A DNA stretch of 64,000 nt from Sindora glabra (lineage: Eukaryota > Streptophyta > Magnoliopsida > Fabales > Fabaceae): NCBI GenBank assembly GCA_020226215.1, contig CM035226.1, forward strand, positions 60,039,455 to 60,103,454. Reading direction: 5' to 3'. Below are positions 1 to 11,720 of the stretch, piece by piece. The position numbers and the translations under genes were made by a program. The notes below the pieces were generated by a model. The model worked only from the letters and a program-made list of their open reading frames with translations, ran no database searches and was not told where the DNA came from. Each line of letters begins with the position of its first letter. Position 1 is the stretch's first letter.

Positions 1-130
1 TATATACATATACTCATCCAAAATATTTAAGACAAATGAACATATTGCAAATCATGTTGGCAAAATATATTAATATTCAAGCACAAATTAAAATATGTAA
101 ATTATCAAAACATACAAAAAAATCCCCAAA

Positions 131-202
<72 letters not shown>

Positions 203-451
203 CATGGACAAATCACATACAAAATTTTCCTTGTATACAATGTGTATAACATTCATAAGGAACACAAAAACATACATATATAAGAATAAAATAGATAGTA
301 TGAGTGCTATGAAACAATTTTAAGATTCATAGCAAAATTTCATCTAGAAAAATTCATCACAAAATATAAAATTATTCAAAAATAAAACTATATTCTAAAT
401 CCATACAATAATATATTCAATCTACATAATTGAGTAGGCTTTGATACTAAT
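1..451. other. AT-rich left edge, probably interior of a truncated copia element
   Basis: No gene is visible. The stretch includes a (TA)n run. Its right end (about 437-451) reads, on the minus strand, like the initiator-tRNA-Met primer-binding site that follows a copia 5' LTR. The piece is therefore best read as the remains of a minus-strand retroelement interior that continues outside the window. Confidence 0.4.
136..197. repeat. (TA)n microsatellite
   Basis: Uninterrupted TA dinucleotide run of about 31 units. Apparent open frames across it on both strands are low-complexity artefacts. Confidence 0.97.
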
Positions 452-868
452 TGTTAGAATTAAATTTTTTATAATGATAATTCTAATTGAATCATGTAAA
501 AAAATATTAAAATGTAAATAAAATAAATTAATAATTATTTGATGAATAATGAATATAAATCTCTTATAAGTCACAAGTTACTCACAATCAATCTTAATCA
601 CTAACTCCAATATGAATTCACTACTCCTATCAACCCTAAATAAATATTTGATTTGAGAGGATATTTTAACATGATTAGCGACCTTATTCATATTGTAATA
701 ATAAGTGGGTTGACTTATCATCAAATATAACCTATTACCATGCTAATGAGTTACATTACCACTGGATCCAAATTACGTAATCACTTTAATATTGAGTTAA
801 ATATTTTATATCTTAATTTATTATTAAATTAATAGGTCTATAATAAAAAATCTAATAGAATAATCTCA
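452..868 (-). mobile_element. Copia-type LTR (single, truncated element)
   Basis: The + strand reads TGTTAG at 452 and a plausible terminal CA near 868. Immediately left of it (437-451) lies ggctttgatactaat, whose reverse complement resembles the copia primer-binding site TGGTATCAGAGCC. The same arrangement occurs at 9371-9384 beside a well-supported copia LTR. This suggests the 5' LTR of a minus-strand copia element whose body runs off the left edge. No second LTR is in the window. The 868 end is approximate. Confidence 0.5.
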
Positions 869-3062
869 ATACTACTCATGACATTCTTGTTAGTGTAGGT
901 AGGCATATTGCACAAATGAATTATCCTGACCTTAATCTTTTAAGACTCTTTCCTGGGAAACATATCATCAACATTATCATATTTCAAAGCCATGGCTAAG
1001 TATGCCCTCAAATGCAAAATGACAATTAATATGAGTGAAGAGAAAATATGCTTTCCAATTGAAGTGAATAAGAAATGAGAAACCACTATTTAAATCGAAG
1101 ATAACGTAGACATAGTTATTAAATTTGGTTGACCAAATAGATTTTTTTTTAATACACAAATGCCCTCAAGCTGTAAGTTATTGATCAGATAGTCCTAGCC
1201 AACTCCTTCGAGGCCGATATAGGCGGGAAGAAAATTTCCCATTGCATGCCATGTTAGCAAGTGATTCAGCAGGTGGAACTGCATTCAGGGTTTGTAATAG
1301 ATTCTGATGGCAGGCAATTATTGCATAATTTAGTAAAAGAAGTATACAATAAAACTAATACTTCGATTATTTATTAATTATAATTTTCTTTCAAGATAGA
1401 TGAGGATTTGAAGAGGTAAAGTTATTACTGTGACATGTCATATCATATCTCCATGGAAATAATATTTTCTGTGACATTAAAAAAAATCAAAGAAAATATA
1501 TTATACATTACAATTTAGAAGTAAATTATTTTAATCTTTGTTATATGCTTGTGGTTCTCTTTTTTTTTGGTTTTATTTCTATCAGTCATAACATTACAGT
1601 ACATAGACATAAACTATAATTACGTGTTGATGTGCATTATTATTTTCGTGCAAAGTAGAAGATTCATTTATTAAATAATTTTTTATGAAATAGTAAAAAT
1701 TGCAACCCGTACATAGCATTATGCATCCCAATTTTCCGTGCATTATGCATCCATTTCCTCTTCTCTCTCTCTCTCTTAAGAAGACAAGAAAAAAAATACT
1801 ATCCTTCGCAATCGAGAAATTAATAAATTTATGACAAATAATGAATTTTTTTTAATTAGTCACAATTAAAATATCATTTAAGATCAAATGCTAATTAAAA
1901 ATTATATAATGGCTTTATATTGTAATTCATGTCTTTAATGTGATATTAAATAGTCGAAATTTAGATATTTCATTTTTACAATAAATCACTTATTTTCGCA
2001 AGTTAATACAATCACTTATTGTTATCTACATGTTCTATCGCACATGCAAGTAAAAATACATAAGATTCGCATTTTTTTACATACTTCTAAGACTCATTTT
2101 TTTAATTTGTGTTTAGATATATTAATTTTTTAGCAACTTAGGATATATTAATTTTGTTGACAAAAATAGAATATAATTTTTCTTGTTAAAACTATGGCTT
2201 ACAACTCTTTATTGTATTTTAAATTTTTCATTAAAATGTTGAATGTATAATTTAATGGTTTTTTATTTTATATCTTTTATTTTTTATATATGGTATATAA
2301 ATATTTTTCTCCCCTACTCTGAGTCCTATGTCTGTCACAAACCCTATCATATGCAGTGTTTGTAGATAAGAGGGAAAGTTGATAAATACAATAAGTTTGA
2401 CTTTATTTGCCAAAGCCAGTAGTCAATTATATCAAATTATATGTTGTCATTTATGGAATTATGGAATTACAAATAGAAAATGATTGAAAGTTCTCATGAT
2501 TTCTCTTTCTTATTTTTCTAACAAGATAGAAATCATTATAGGGTATAAAAGATTTAATTGTATAATATTTTATCAATGAAAGTAATATTCTAGATTTTAA
2601 AAAATTATTCATAAAAGTAAATATAGAGTACATCACATATAATTAAAACATTTTTACTTAAAAAAATTATTAAATAAAAATTAAATCAAATTAAATATCC
2701 TATTAAATCATATAAATGCTGTACTAACATCAAAGGCTATTTGATATCATAATATTAGAATAATGTCTAACAAAAGAGGGCAATACCTATGCATTGCGTG
2801 AGTTACATTCTAGATTTTAAAATATTCGGTTTTATCTCATAGTCATTGTCAAGACTTCATTTGATCTTCACCCCGACTGGTTGTGTCTTCTAATTCATGT
2901 CGTAGGAAACCAAGGCGTTTCCTCGCCAAGATTGTATTATTTTAAACCTCCGGTCTAGAGTTTTCCTCAATTTGCAAAACAAGACATATCAATACTTTGA
3001 ATTTGTAAACATCTTTGTAAATTCCAATAAGTTTCAGCTATAACTTGGAATTCGTCTCCTAT
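869..3062. other. 5' flank of the TNL gene, no gene seen
   Basis: AT-rich sequence without a credible coding region. W-box-like cores (TTGACC at about 1129 and TTGACT at about 2397) lie upstream of the TNL; such boxes bind WRKY factors in defence promoters, but they are short and expected by chance. A CT-rich tract lies near 1755-1776. The last 200 bases (about 2850-3060) are less AT-rich and probably the proximal promoter. Confidence 0.4.
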
Positions 3063-3071
3063 TATATATAT
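3063..3071 (+). promoter_or_regulatory. TATA box of the TNL gene
   Basis: tatatatat at about 100 bases before the ATG at 3171, followed by a mixed-composition leader. Spacing fits a plant core promoter with transcription starting near 3100. Confidence 0.5.
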
Positions 3072-3170
3072 GACAAACCACTAAAATCTTACATCCAGTA
3101 ATCCTTTATCCTCTGGTGCTTGGAGCCGGAAAACATCAATAACCTAAGCATCTGTGCTACGGGCTTTCTA

Positions 3171-3530
3171 ATGGCTTCCACGAGCAATCAAAATAGCCCT
3201 TCGTCTCCATGGACTTGGAAATACGATGTGTTTCTCAGCTTCAGAGGCGATGATACTCGCCACAACTTCATTGATCATCTTTTTGCTGCTTTACATAGAA
3301 GAGCTGTAATAACCTTCAAGGATGACAGGAACCTTAAGAAAGGGAAGATCATCTCCCAAGAGCTCTTTAAAGCAATTGAGGAATCGCAGATTTGTATTGT
3401 TGTTCTCTCAAAAGATTACGCTGCTTCAACTTGGTGCTTGGAGGAAATGGCAAAGATTGTTGATTGCAATGAACAAGGGGATAGAAACCAGATGATTTTG
3501 CCAGTGTTCTATGATGTGGATCCTTCGCAC
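3171..3530 (+). CDS. TNL exon 1: TIR domain
   Basis: The ATG at 3171 is the first good start; an upstream TTG frame from 3120 lacks an ATG. It encodes 120 residues up to a GTGAGT donor at 3531. Visible TIR motifs: YDVFLSFRGDDTR (residues 18-30), FKDDRNLKKG (49-58), LFKAIEESQICIVVLSKDYA (65-84), STWCLEEM (86-93) and LPVFYDVDPSH (110-120). Glu92 sits at the position of the catalytic Glu of plant TIR NADases. The exon has no stop or frameshift. The domain ends before the usual VRKQTG segment and last helices. Either a second TIR exon has been lost in the transposon-filled gap, or the exon was broken here. Reading through the donor gives a 151-residue frame ending at 3626. Confidence 0.88.
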
Positions 3531-4344
3531 GTGAGTAATCTTATCTTAATTGTTCATATTGTTGATTTTGTTAAAGGCAATCTTATTCATAATTTTTATT
3601 TTAATCTAGGAATTAAATCCTATTAATTAAGAAGGTCTTGCATAAGTAAGCTAAAAATTGTATTCTTTATCTGAAATCTTTATAAATAAGAAAACATGTT
3701 TAAAATTACAGTAAATAAGTGAAGTATATAAATTTACATTTAAAAATTGAAATTTTAGTAACTTTTACTAAATTAAATAAGTGAAGATTGAATCATTTTG
3801 AATTATGATCTTAAATTATACTTACATAGTTTAAATCTTAAATCACATTAGAAATAATATGAAGGCTGTGATTTTCTTTTTTTTTAATTGAGTGATATTC
3901 AAATTTTAAATCATATGGAGGATAAGAAGGCTAAGATTCATCATCTGTACCTACAAAGTATTTTTTTTTTAATATACCTACAAGGTATGGATGCTAGTAA
4001 ATTTAGATTAACATTATTTATCAAATGAATATAAATAAGTTATTAATAGAACTCTAAGCCAGTTGCAGTAATAGCAGTTGCCAAGACAAAGCCAGAGAAA
4101 AAACTTTTGAAGGCTCTGAAGTATAAATTATCAACGATTCCATCCCTTCTCTCTTCTTTACTAAAATTCCCGAGGAGAAAAAGAGAAAAATGGTTATTGC
4201 CTTCATCTTCCTTCCCCACCATCCTTCTACGTCCAAACGCATCATTAGTAAGTGTCGCTACTTAGGCCCATAGCTTACGAGGACGGAAATAGCTCAGAGA
4301 GCAGAGGCTGATAGTTAGAGCTTATTATAAGCAAGTTTCCTTTC

Positions 4345-4347
<3 letters not shown>

Positions 4348-4378
<31 letters not shown>
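4348..4378. repeat. (TA)n microsatellite
   Basis: About 15 TA units within the TNL gap. Confidence 0.95.
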
Positions 4379-4382
<4 letters not shown>

Positions 4383-4542
4383 TCCAAATGATCTAAGCTC
4401 AAAAAGAAAAAAAATTAATAAAAGAAAATCAATTATTAATAATTTTGATTGTAATGATCCTTATTATATCAGTTAGGACTAATACCTGAGAAGCATCCTT
4501 TTCTCATTTTGAATAGAATTATAGAAATACCAAAATTGGCTA

Positions 4543-4547
4543 GTCAA
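4543..4547. repeat. Target-site duplication GTCAA (left)
   Basis: gtcaa just before the left LTR, identical to 9863-9867 just after the right LTR. Five bases is the usual copia duplication. Confidence 0.93.
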
Positions 4548-5025
4548 TGTTAGAAGTATGAATTAAAATAATAAAAATATAAAATTAATCATAATAAATT
4601 ATGAGCGTACCTGGAGCATAATTTGATGAGGTCATGAGTGATCTGAATGATAATGAGTAGAATTACAACCTACTTGACCCCTTAGGTTATCAAGATAGAG
4701 AGGAAAAGGAGAGAAAAATTTAGAAGATTGGGAATCCTTATTTTTTGTGTGTTCAAATAATAACCCTGATATCTCTATTTATAGTCAGACTTGTGATAGG
4801 AAACTACTAACTACTAAAGGGTTGTAAGTTGGGACCTCTACCCATATGGGCTTATGCATGATCCAACCTATCATGAATCATACACATTAAATTAGGGCCC
4901 AATCTGTTCTACGCTTAATGTTAAAATACAAAACTAATTACTTAAATAAATATTTCAATAATTGATTAATGCTAATCCATATAATATTTCTAATAAAATT
5001 AATTATTTTATTTTTAAATACAACA
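4548..5025 (-). repeat. Copia 3' LTR (minus-strand element)
   Basis: 478 bp, starting tgttagaagtatg and ending aaatacaaca on the + strand. About 97% identical to 9385-9862; adjoins the polypurine tract at 5026. Confidence 0.95.
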
Positions 5026-5124
5026 ATCTCCCACTTGGATAGCATTAATTAATTATATGGAATAATTAAAACATCAATAATTAAGCAATTAGTTATACAT
5101 TAAACTATAAACTTAATTTAGAAA

Positions 5125-5556
5125 ATGAGACCACATAGAATCACTGAATCCAATAAGGAGACAAGTGATATAATGTCTCATAATCTGAAAGGAACAGAAT
5201 AACATTTAGTCTTTCAACTATAACTCAGAAGAGAAATAACTTAAAATCATTGAATCCGATAGGGAAACAAATGATTTATATATATATATATATAAAATAT
5301 ATTACCAATGTTTCAATATCCAAACTGAGTGACAATTGCAAAAGTGGAATGAGACCATACAGAATCACTGAATCCGATAGGGAGACAAGTGATGTTAAAT
5401 TAATGTCTCATAATCCTAAAGAACTGGATATATATATATATAAGGTTAATTTTTTGACCACAGCTCATAAGAGAAACAACTTAAAATCAATGAATCCGAT
5501 AGGGAAGCAAATGATTTATATATGTATAAAACATATCACCAATGTTTCAAAATGAG
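5125..5556. repeat. Two ~220-bp tandem repeats inside the copia element
   Basis: Copy 1 from 5125 and copy 2 from 5349 both start atgagacca and carry gaatccgatagggaaac-like blocks and gtttca ends; each also holds a short (TA)n. They lie between the pol relic and the 3' LTR. The cgatagggt core recurs near 8115 and 8210, so this is a diagnostic non-coding repeat of the family. Confidence 0.75.
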
Positions 5557-5689
5557 CAATTACTGATCACAAATATCAACAAAATAAGATAAGCATATCT
5601 CAGACTCCCACTAAACTAAGACTTCATAAAAAAAATTTAACAAGACCCATATGAGTTACTTGATTTTAAATACTCCTATAGGTAAGCCT

Positions 5690-7600
5690 TAAGTCAACGG
5701 ATCCCTTGCATGTCTCCACTAGGGCTATGTTTAATGTGAGTCTGAAATTCAACAATCTTTTCTCTCTAACAAATAGGAGTTTAACATAAAAATTATTCAA
5801 TATGTCTAGAATTCCTATTGTTTTGAGAAAAGCACAAAATAAAAGCCTTATCGCAATAAAATTTGGTAGAGATCGTGATATAGAATTAACTAATTGCATG
5901 CCAAATATCAACTTCCTCAATCTTATAGCCTGTCAAGTGGCCTCATAATATGCGATAAACTCTACTTCCATTGTTAAGGTAGCTGTAAGTGTCTCTTTAA
6001 CACTTTCCTATGAAACAACTCCTCCAAACATCATAAAGATGTATTTAGATGTTGACTTACGATCATCTATGTACAAGGCATAATCAGAATCTGAATAACC
6101 AATACTTTCAAGTAAATTAGATTGTCTACAAGTCAACATATGATTCATAGTACTTTGTGGATGCTTCATGACCTTCTTGGCGACTTTTCAATGATCCATC
6201 CTAAGGTCACTTGAGTATCTTGCAAGCACACTAATAGCAAAAGCTATATCTAAACGAATGCATACCTGTGCTTGCATAAGATTACTAATAGCGGAAGCAT
6301 AAAGAATCTTATCCATTTTATCCCTTTCAATATCAACTTGAGGGCAATATAATTGAGACAGTATATTGTCTTTCTAAGTAGGCATTGGATTAGATGCACA
6401 GGTGTCCATTTTAAATTTTTCAAGCATCCATTCAATTAAATTGGCTTAGCACAAACCCAAAATACTATGAGTTCTATCATGATAGATCTGAATTCTAAGA
6501 ACAAAGGATGTTTTTGCCAAGATCAGAATGACATGATAACATGCATTTTAACTCATCTAAATTAATTGAGTTTCTAGCCAACAAAATGTCATCAATATAA
6601 AGCACTAAGATGATTAAATTACTCTAATAAATTTATTAAAATTTCTGCAAGTATACAATATACATATGGTATTGCAAGTCTCTAAACCCTTTGAGAACGT
6701 CTAAACTTAATGGCTAGCTGATTAGATTGTTCAACATAAGGATCTTTATTTATCTGTACTGAAATGTCAACATTATCTCCTCTAGTGGTGAGAGAATCAA
6801 AATAGGTATAGGCAGAATGGTGGCCTTGTCACATAAATTGATAGCCTTAAGCATTGAACTCCCACTATCCAAGCCATCCTCAGAATAAAAATATCCAATC
6901 AAACTTGATTATCTTGATACTATAAGTGAGATAATAAAATCTATAACCTCTTGATCCAATTCAGTACTTAATGAAGAACCCATTGATTATTCTAGAGTTT
7001 AATTTCTTCAATTAAGAATTATATGGTCTCATATTTACTTTACAATTCTAAAATCGAAAAGATTTCAAAATTTAAGAAATCTAGATCTAATAACATACCT
7101 TTGTTTTACCAATCTTTCTAATCTCTCTTTAGAAAAATGGCCTAAAATTGATCTCATAGAATGGAAGAATTTTAACTCATTCTAAGTTATTTATGCCTAA
7201 TTATAGCATTGATGGGAATATCAGAAGATACAACAGGATGATCTTTTAAATTCAAATGATATAGATCATTTTGTAAGGTGACATTACCAACAATAGCAAA
7301 ATCATTATGAATTTCAATCTTTCCACTTCCTTGCCAAAGGGTATAACCACAATTATCTAAAATAGAATTAGAAATCAAATTCCTTCTGGTAGAAGGTATA
7401 TAAATAACATTATTCAGATCCAAAATATGTCCAGATGACAAACATAAGGAAATTGATCCTATGTATTGAACCTCAACCTTACTACCTGGTACTCCTAAGA
7501 CATTTCTCTCTCCCTTATTTGGGATCTACTGGTTCTTGTAACATGAACAGTTTCACCAGAATCTAACCACCAAAATCCAGAAGATATTTCAAGTTTATTG
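5690..7600 (-). pseudogene. Copia pol relic (protease, GAG-pre-integrase, RT, RNase H)
   Basis: Read on the minus strand from 7600 downwards. A protease-like WWLDSGETVHV (about 7550-7585) has the catalytic DSG but not the usual DSGA. A GAG-pre-integrase segment with NVIYIPSTRRNLIS follows (7187-7441). After a large deletion that removes integrase and the RT N-terminus come the RT active-site motif LYIDDILLARN (about 6573-6608), the stretch ILYASAISNLMQAQVC (about 6260-6320), YSDSDYA (about 6070-6095) and the RNase H segment ETLTATLTMEVEF (about 5960-5998). Many stops and frame changes mean the element cannot encode its own machinery. The family match is clear. Confidence 0.88.
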
Positions 7601-9370
7601 GACTTAAAACACACTAAAGTCAGATAGGTAGAATTGAATTTCTCTTCAACAACTTTCATGTACTCCATAATAGTGTCCTTATCTGGGATATTCTCTTTAA
7701 TTTCCTTTTTAATAGTGAACTTAATTACTACTAAATAGATCTGATTTGACTTATACCATTATTTGTAATAGGTCTTATCTACAGCACTAGACTCAGGTAA
7801 TAGATTAGCCAGCTTTGATTCTCTAAAAGCCAAATTTTATTTAGATATTGTCAGGTACATGTTCAAAGACTCTCTCTATTTATTATAGTTTATTCCATTA
7901 AGAGTCCTTACCATAAATAGTTGTTGAAAGGCCGAGACTGATGCAACAGGATTGGGAAATTATTAATTATGCGTGCACAACATAACTACAATACAAGATT
8001 CCCAATTAAACAAATCAGTCAAACAACTATCTAACAAAGTGGTATCCAAAATACATGTACCATAGATTTAGCTTGCACAAAAGTCTACATAAAAATGTAA
8101 TCAATATAATCATACCGATAGGGTACAAGAAATATTGAAACATTATAATTACTGCATGCCTATTCTAAGGAGTCTAAATTTTAAAATTACATTAACAATG
8201 TTACACCGATAGGGTGTATCCATCATCAATGCAATGTACTCCTAAAAATCTTAGAAGGACAATATTTTATGTAATACAGTCTTATTATATCTATAATCTA
8301 TCATTGGTGTGAAATAAATAGTTTTATGTGTTTTATATGTACTAAAATTACATAATTAAGGGTTCAAAATTTATCTAGCATACCTATATTTACAATTAGA
8401 GAGAGTCATCGCACACCAAGCTCAGACAAAATATAAAGAATGTCCATGAATTTTCTCAGACCAAAATTCATAAATAAAATGTATTTTTAAACAATATAAA
8501 CTTTACAAAATTCAAAATAAATATTTATTGTTCACAACAAAATTCTGCAAGCGTGTGGGTTTTGATCCATCTTGGACTGGCCATAAAGCTTTTATCATGA
8601 ATTCATGAAAGAGAAAGAAAAAAATAATAATAATAATTATATAAAGCCAAAATTATATATATAGAAAGCAAAAATAATATCACGTTTTACGAAAACAATT
8701 GATTTGATGACATACAATCAAGATACACCATCTTTTGGGATAAAGGAAAATAAAAAAAAAATTCCATTCGCCCATTAATGCAGCATGTGATGCTGACTTC
8801 ATTAATTTGGGGGGCCCTTAAATATATATATATAATATATTTTGTCAACATCTGCGATCTCAGGAAATTAACATTCCCCATCCCGATTCCTAATATATAT
8901 CATTATCAAATTATATTTGTCAATCAAGCAAACAATCTCATGCATGAATTGACCCAGCAACGATGCAATAATAAAAAAAATTTACTCGTGAAATTCTCAA
9001 ATTGACATCAAAATATAGGTACAATTCAAGAAATTTAAAATGAGATAAGATTGACACCAAACAGACAAGAACAACAAAACTGGATCCGGAAAATAATTAT
9101 AACCGTGAATTAAAACGACAAAATCGAAGCAAAGTGTACAATAAAAAATAGAAATAAGACAGAGAGAGTTTATGAATTTTGACTTCAGAAAGAACGAGAA
9201 GGGACAAACTAAAGAATTCATAATTCAATTGAAAGAAAATAGATCCAAAATTGTTTCTAGGGAAAAAAAATCCTAATTCCAAGTACGAAAATAAAATAAA
9301 AATTGAGAATTTCAAAATTTGTCAAGATAATTTAAATTGCTCATAATCATATAATTCATACTATCAACAT
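7601..9370 (-). other. Copia 5' interior, gag not recognisable
   Basis: This is where gag and the leader should lie for a minus-strand copia element. I see no open gag frame and no zinc-knuckle CCHC. Two cgatagggt blocks (about 8115, 8210) resemble the tandem repeats at 5125-5556. Likely a non-autonomous or eroded interior. Confidence 0.5.
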
Positions 9371-9384
9371 GCTCTGATACCAAT
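9371..9384 (-). other. Primer-binding site (tRNA-iMet type)
   Basis: The minus strand reads attggtatcagagc directly inside the 5' LTR, the standard copia primer-binding site. It fixes the element's orientation as minus. Confidence 0.92.
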
Positions 9385-9862
9385 TGTTAGAAGTATGAAT
9401 TAAAATCACAAAAATATAAAATTAATCATAATAAATTATGAGCGTACCTGGAGCATAATTTGATGAGGCCATGAGTGATCTGAATGATAATGAATAGAAT
9501 TACAACCTACTTGACCCCTTAGGTTATCAAGATAGAGAGAAAAGGGAGAGAAAAATTTAGAAGATTGGGAATCCTTATTTTTTGTGTATTCAAATAATAA
9601 CTCTGATCTCTCTATTTATAGTCAAACTTGTGATAGGAAACTACTGACTACTAAAGGATTGTAAGTTGGGACCTCTACCCATATGGGCTTATGCATGATC
9701 CAACCTATCATGAATCATACACATTAAATTAGGGCCCAATCTGTTCTACGCTTAATGTTAAAATACAAAACTAATTACTTAAATAAATATTCCAATAATT
9801 AATTAATGCTAATCCATATAATATTTCTAATAAAATTTATTATTTTATTTTTAAATACAACA
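9385..9862 (-). repeat. Copia 5' LTR (minus-strand element)
   Basis: 478 bp, the partner of 4548-5025. Followed by the right target duplication GTCAA at 9863-9867. Confidence 0.95.
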
Positions 9863-9914
9863 GTCAATTTGTCCATCAATTTCCCTCACGTTAGGTTTGA
9901 TAAATTTTAACAAT

Positions 9915-10430
9915 CCACTCTTTTTAAAAGAGATTTAATAGCCTGAAAGGGAGCTCGATCCAATCTTGTAGTGTCACTATCCTTTTGATGACACTGAACC
10001 AAAGCAAGCGAGTCGCATTCAAATTTTTAAGGAACTGCCATTAACAGCCCCTCATAAGCACCCCAAGGCTCCGCTTTCATCAAATTGCAGTTACCCACAT
10101 TTTTGGCAATGCCGGAAATCCATTCCCCACGGCATCCTCTCAAAACACACTGACACCCCGCCTTCATCGGATCTTTCTTCACTGCTCCGTCAGTGTTGAG
10201 CTTTAGTGCTTTACCCATTGTTTAGGCGGAGGACTCCAAGCTATTTCCAGCCGAGTCTGAATTTTTCCACCTCTCCCATTGCCCTTCGTCATAACTGCAG
10301 CAATTTCTCTGGTCTTCTGCAGTACACAGCGTACTGGGTCAGATGGCATCTTGAACTCACCATCAAAGACCGCTTTGTTTCGCCACTCCCACGACATATG
10401 CGTTGTCACTCCCCAAATTAAGCATACTCC
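9915..10430 (-). pseudogene. LINE-type RNase H-like fragment
   Basis: The minus strand encodes fragments typical of the C-terminal part of plant non-LTR retrotransposons: MSWEWRNKAVFDGEF (about 10360-10405), then WSPPPKQWVKH (about 10205-10235), then after a frame change KLNTDGAVKKDP (about 10165-10200), GEWISGIAKNVG (about 10095-10130), KAEPWGAYEGLLMA (about 10030-10070), and DSLALVQC with RAPFQAIKSLL further left (about 9930-10010). KLNTDG and the Glu of AEPWGAYEGL are the usual RNase H acidic positions. The reverse transcriptase upstream is absent, so this is a truncated relic. Confidence 0.8.
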
Positions 10431-10679
10431 ACCTCACATCAGTAGGTTTCCTAGTTCACTACGCAGGTTTTTCATTTGGATTTATTTTTCTCTATATTTA
10501 TCTAAATTTATAAGATGTATACAGAACAGTGCATCTCCTAAAAGATATCAAGTGTCGACATTATATTTATTTACCACGCATCGTTATTATATTTCACCGC
10601 CTACTAGCTTTCTTTTATTTTATATTATTTTCCATTACGTGGAACACATCCACTTATATTTTTTAAAATTTTAACTTTT

Positions 10680-11720
10680 AACTTTTTATTTTTTTTATAA
10701 TTTATATATTAATTTTTTCTTCTTTTTATTCCCTCTATTACATATTCTTTTATTTCCTCTTATTGTTCACATATCAACTATATCACTAGTTAAGTAATAT
10801 TTTGCTTTCTTTTATGCCTCAACTTTTATTATTTGCTTATATGGTTATATCAATAGACAGTACCAACATAACACAATATATTTTATATTTATTATACAAA
10901 TATTTTAAATATATTAACATTTTGATTTAATATATAAAGTACTAATTGAATGAATTAAATAAATATATGATTTTTAACAAAAATATGTAACATTTAAAAT
11001 CAAATTTATTTATTTAAAAGTTGCGAACATTTACATGAAATGAGTTCCAGTACAATAATTCAAATTGAACAAACATAAATTAGGATTTTGTCAACTCTTT
11101 ATATTTAGACACTTTATTTTATTTACTTCATTGAATATTTTTCTTTTTACATATTCACCTTTCTTATATAATTAAAAGGTCAATATTACTAAATAGTATA
11201 AATATAATATGATATATATTTTTTTATTTTTATTATGAAAATATTTTAAACAAATTAAAATTTTAATACAAAATGTTTTAATAGGATGAATTGATTATAT
11301 GCTTTATTTTAATAAACACATATTCAAATCAAAAATAAATTTAATTATTCTAAGTTCATCAATATTTTTTGTATTCAATTTCAAGTGATTTATTTCAAAC
11401 TAGATATACATTAATTGAGATTGTCAAGATTTTGTTGCGCACTTCTATTTCTATTTCTTTTGTCTATTTTATTACATATTTTTCTTTTTCAAACTTAGTA
11501 TATATAGCTTAGACACTAATATTAGTCAACAATATACATGATACGATATATTTTATTTTGATTATAAAATATTTTAAATGAATTAACATTTTAATATACC
11601 AAACATAAAAGTATAAACTGAGTTAATTAATTTCATATTATTTTTTAAAAATAAAATAAAATTTAATTATTTAAAATTTATTGATATTTTCTTGATATCA
11701 GTTTTCAAGTATTATATTTG
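10680..11720. repeat. AT-rich tandem array, ~330-bp unit, three diverged copies
   Basis: A block containing aaatattttaaa, then attaacattttgattta-like sequence, recurs near 10880, 11220 and 11545, about 330 bases apart and clearly diverged. It resembles the arrays at 28330-29920 and in the terminal repeats of the 29925-40258 element, so it is probably one arm of a related element. Confidence 0.55.

Larger units (their letters stand above)
4548..9862 (-). mobile_element. Ty1/copia LTR retrotransposon, minus strand, coding region decayed
   Basis: 5.3-kb element with two 478-bp LTRs (4548-5025 and 9385-9862) and an exact 5-bp duplication GTCAA. On the minus strand the LTR starts TGTTG and ends CTAACA. 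The primer-binding site (9371-9384, reverse complement attggtatcagagc) matches initiator tRNA-Met. The purine tract ccaagtgggagat (5026-5038, minus strand) precedes the 3' LTR. The LTRs differ at roughly 15 positions, about 97% identical, so insertion is recent relative to the decay of the host gene. Protease, GAG-pre-integrase, reverse transcriptase and RNase H relics occur in copia order, but integrase and much of RT are missing. It lies antisense in the TNL gap. Confidence 0.95.

Noticed and set aside
36..323. Open frames with long Tyr-Ile runs on both strands
   Set aside because: They are produced by translation of the (TA)n microsatellite.
4285..4330. tRNA-like stretch (tagctcagagagcagaggc) near 4290
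   Set aside because: It resembles an A-box/D-arm, but there is no matching acceptor stem, anticodon arm or TTCGA loop, so neither a tRNA gene nor a SINE can be supported.
10279..10674. 131-codon + strand frame
   Set aside because: It is the opposite strand of the LINE RNase H relic extended into AT-rich sequence; composition is not protein-like.
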